A stretch of 6,389 bases of DNA from Bacillota bacterium. GTDB taxonomy: Bacteria > Bacillota > Clostridia > Peptostreptococcales > Anaerovoracaceae. The DNA is taken from NCBI GenBank assembly GCA_016283945.1, contig JAEENW010000199.1:1-6389 (forward strand), in the 5' to 3' direction. Below, in pieces: positions 5,721 through 6,389 of the stretch; position 1 is the first letter of the stretch; each line of letters opens with the position of its first letter. The notes under the pieces are model-generated. The model was not told where the DNA came from and did not search any database. It saw only the letters and a list, made by a program, of their open reading frames with translations. The translations under genes were made by a program, and so were the position numbers.

Positions 5721-6389
5721 CGCCGTTCCTCCTTCCCGCCAGAGGGTCCGCGAGCGCGCAGGCGATATCCGACAGTATTATAGCCGCTGTCATCGCTCCC
5801 GCAGTCACGAACAGTATGCCCTGCATCAACGGGTAGTCGAGTGTGTAGACCGCGTCCGTCAGCAGTCTCCCCATCCCGTTGATGGAGAAGATGTTCTCAA
5901 CAACGAGAGAGCCGCCGACACAGGAGCCGACGCTCAGGCCGGTCATCGCGATGAAGGGCTGAGCGATGTTCTTGAGTATGTAGGAGCGCCTTATGACTCC
6001 GGGCGCGAGTCCCCTCTGCCTGGCGAATAGCACGTATTTTTTCCCACTCTCCTCAGCCGCGGTGTTCCTAACGAGGAGGCAGCGCGACGGAAGCACGCCG
6101 AGAGTGAGCGCCATCACGGGCAGCACGAGATGCCTCACCCGGTCGGCGAGAAACGCCGCTGCGGAGACCCTTCCGGCGGCTGCAGCGGCAGCGATCTCCG
6201 GGCTGCTGAGCCCGGAGTAAGGCAGCCATCTGTGCCTGAAGCAGAAGAACAGCATGAGTCCCAGAGCCGCGGCGAAGCCCGGCACGGCGTTCAGAGCGAT
6301 CGACGCCGCGTTCACCGCCCGGTCGAGCGCACTGTTGCTGCGCGAGCCCGCGGCCAGGCCCAGATACAGACCCAGCGCCGACGATATGA
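5713..6389 (-). CDS. ABC transporter permease, DppB/OppB-like (5' end off window)
   Basis: The last 224 residues of an inner-membrane permease, partner of the DppC-like protein encoded next. The reading frame continues without a stop to the right edge; roughly 90-110 N-terminal residues are missing compared with usual DppB lengths of about 305-340. Visible features: a membrane segment with LGLYLGLAAGSRSNSALDR, the PGFAAALGLMLFF segment, HRWLPYSG loop, and DRVRHLVLPVMALTLG. The EAA-type coupling loop runs through KKYVLFARQRGLAPGVIRRSYILKN. Then come GGSLVVENIFSINGMGRLL and DYPLMQGIL, typical of DppB proteins, and a C-terminal ADPLAGRR resembling the LDPR tail. A GTG at 6315 (AVNAAS context) is internal valine, not a start, because family-conserved residues precede it. 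Its 3' end overlaps the next gene by 8 nt, so the genes are co-transcribed and probably translationally coupled. ATPase and binding-protein genes are not seen. Confidence 0.92.
   Translation of the reverse strand, partial: ISSALGLYLGLAAGSRSNSALDRAVNAASIALNAVPGFAAALGLMLFFCFRHRWLPYSGLSSPEIAAAAAAGRVSAAAFLADRVRHLVLPVMALTLGVLPSRCLLVRNTAAEESGKKYVLFARQRGLAPGVIRRSYILKNIAQPFIAMTGLSVGSCVGGSLVVENIFSINGMGRLLTDAVYTLDYPLMQGILFVTAGAMTAAIILSDIACALADPLAGRRNGDG

Noticed and set aside
5713..6315. DppB-like gene starting at the GTG at 6315
   Set aside because: The frame continues upstream to the window edge with typical DppB sequence, so the gene is truncated by the window and this GTG is an internal valine codon.

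Overview
The window looks bacterial. Every gene start that is visible has a Shine-Dalgarno sequence, there are two sigma-70-type promoters, and genes are packed with 4-11 nt overlaps or gaps. Composition is GC-rich, yet ATA (Ile) and AGG/AGA (Arg) codons are used freely. With a type-2-like isoleucyl-tRNA synthetase, a small ACT_7-like protein and an oligopeptide-type ABC importer, this suggests an anaerobic, clostridia-like lineage with a GC-rich genome. That placement is tentative; no rRNA or other decisive marker is present.

Layout. Positions 1-2196 (minus) hold the first 732 codons of ileS; its C-terminal part lies beyond the left edge. Positions 2197-2412 form a divergent intergenic region. 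It carries a strong minus-strand promoter for ileS, an extended -10 promoter for the plus-strand genes, and two perfect inverted repeats between or around them. Positions 2413-4040 (plus) are a two-gene operon: a 121-residue ACT-domain protein, then galactokinase galK. A 28-nt gap separates galK from a convergent minus-strand operon at 4069-6389. In transcription order that operon encodes a DppB/OppB-like permease (5' end off the right edge), a DppC/OppC-like permease, and a TPR-like protein of unknown function. Each junction is an overlap of start and stop codons.

How the parts work together. IleRS charges tRNA-Ile. The ACT protein probably binds a small ligand, perhaps an amino acid, but nothing in the window shows which one. 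GalK makes galactose-1-phosphate; no other Leloir-pathway gene is in view. The two permeases would form the membrane channel of a peptide or nickel-type importer whose binding protein and ATPases must be encoded elsewhere, probably upstream, off the right edge.

The most notable observation is the IleRS class I signature, which reads GIHH instead of HxGH. The first and third positions are swapped, a change reported for a subset of type 2 IleRS enzymes and linked to extreme mupirocin resistance. I found no RNA gene, CRISPR array, insertion sequence or frameshifted gene. I did not identify a wholly new system; the best candidates for something undescribed are the TPR-like gene coupled to the permeases and the ACT-galK pairing.
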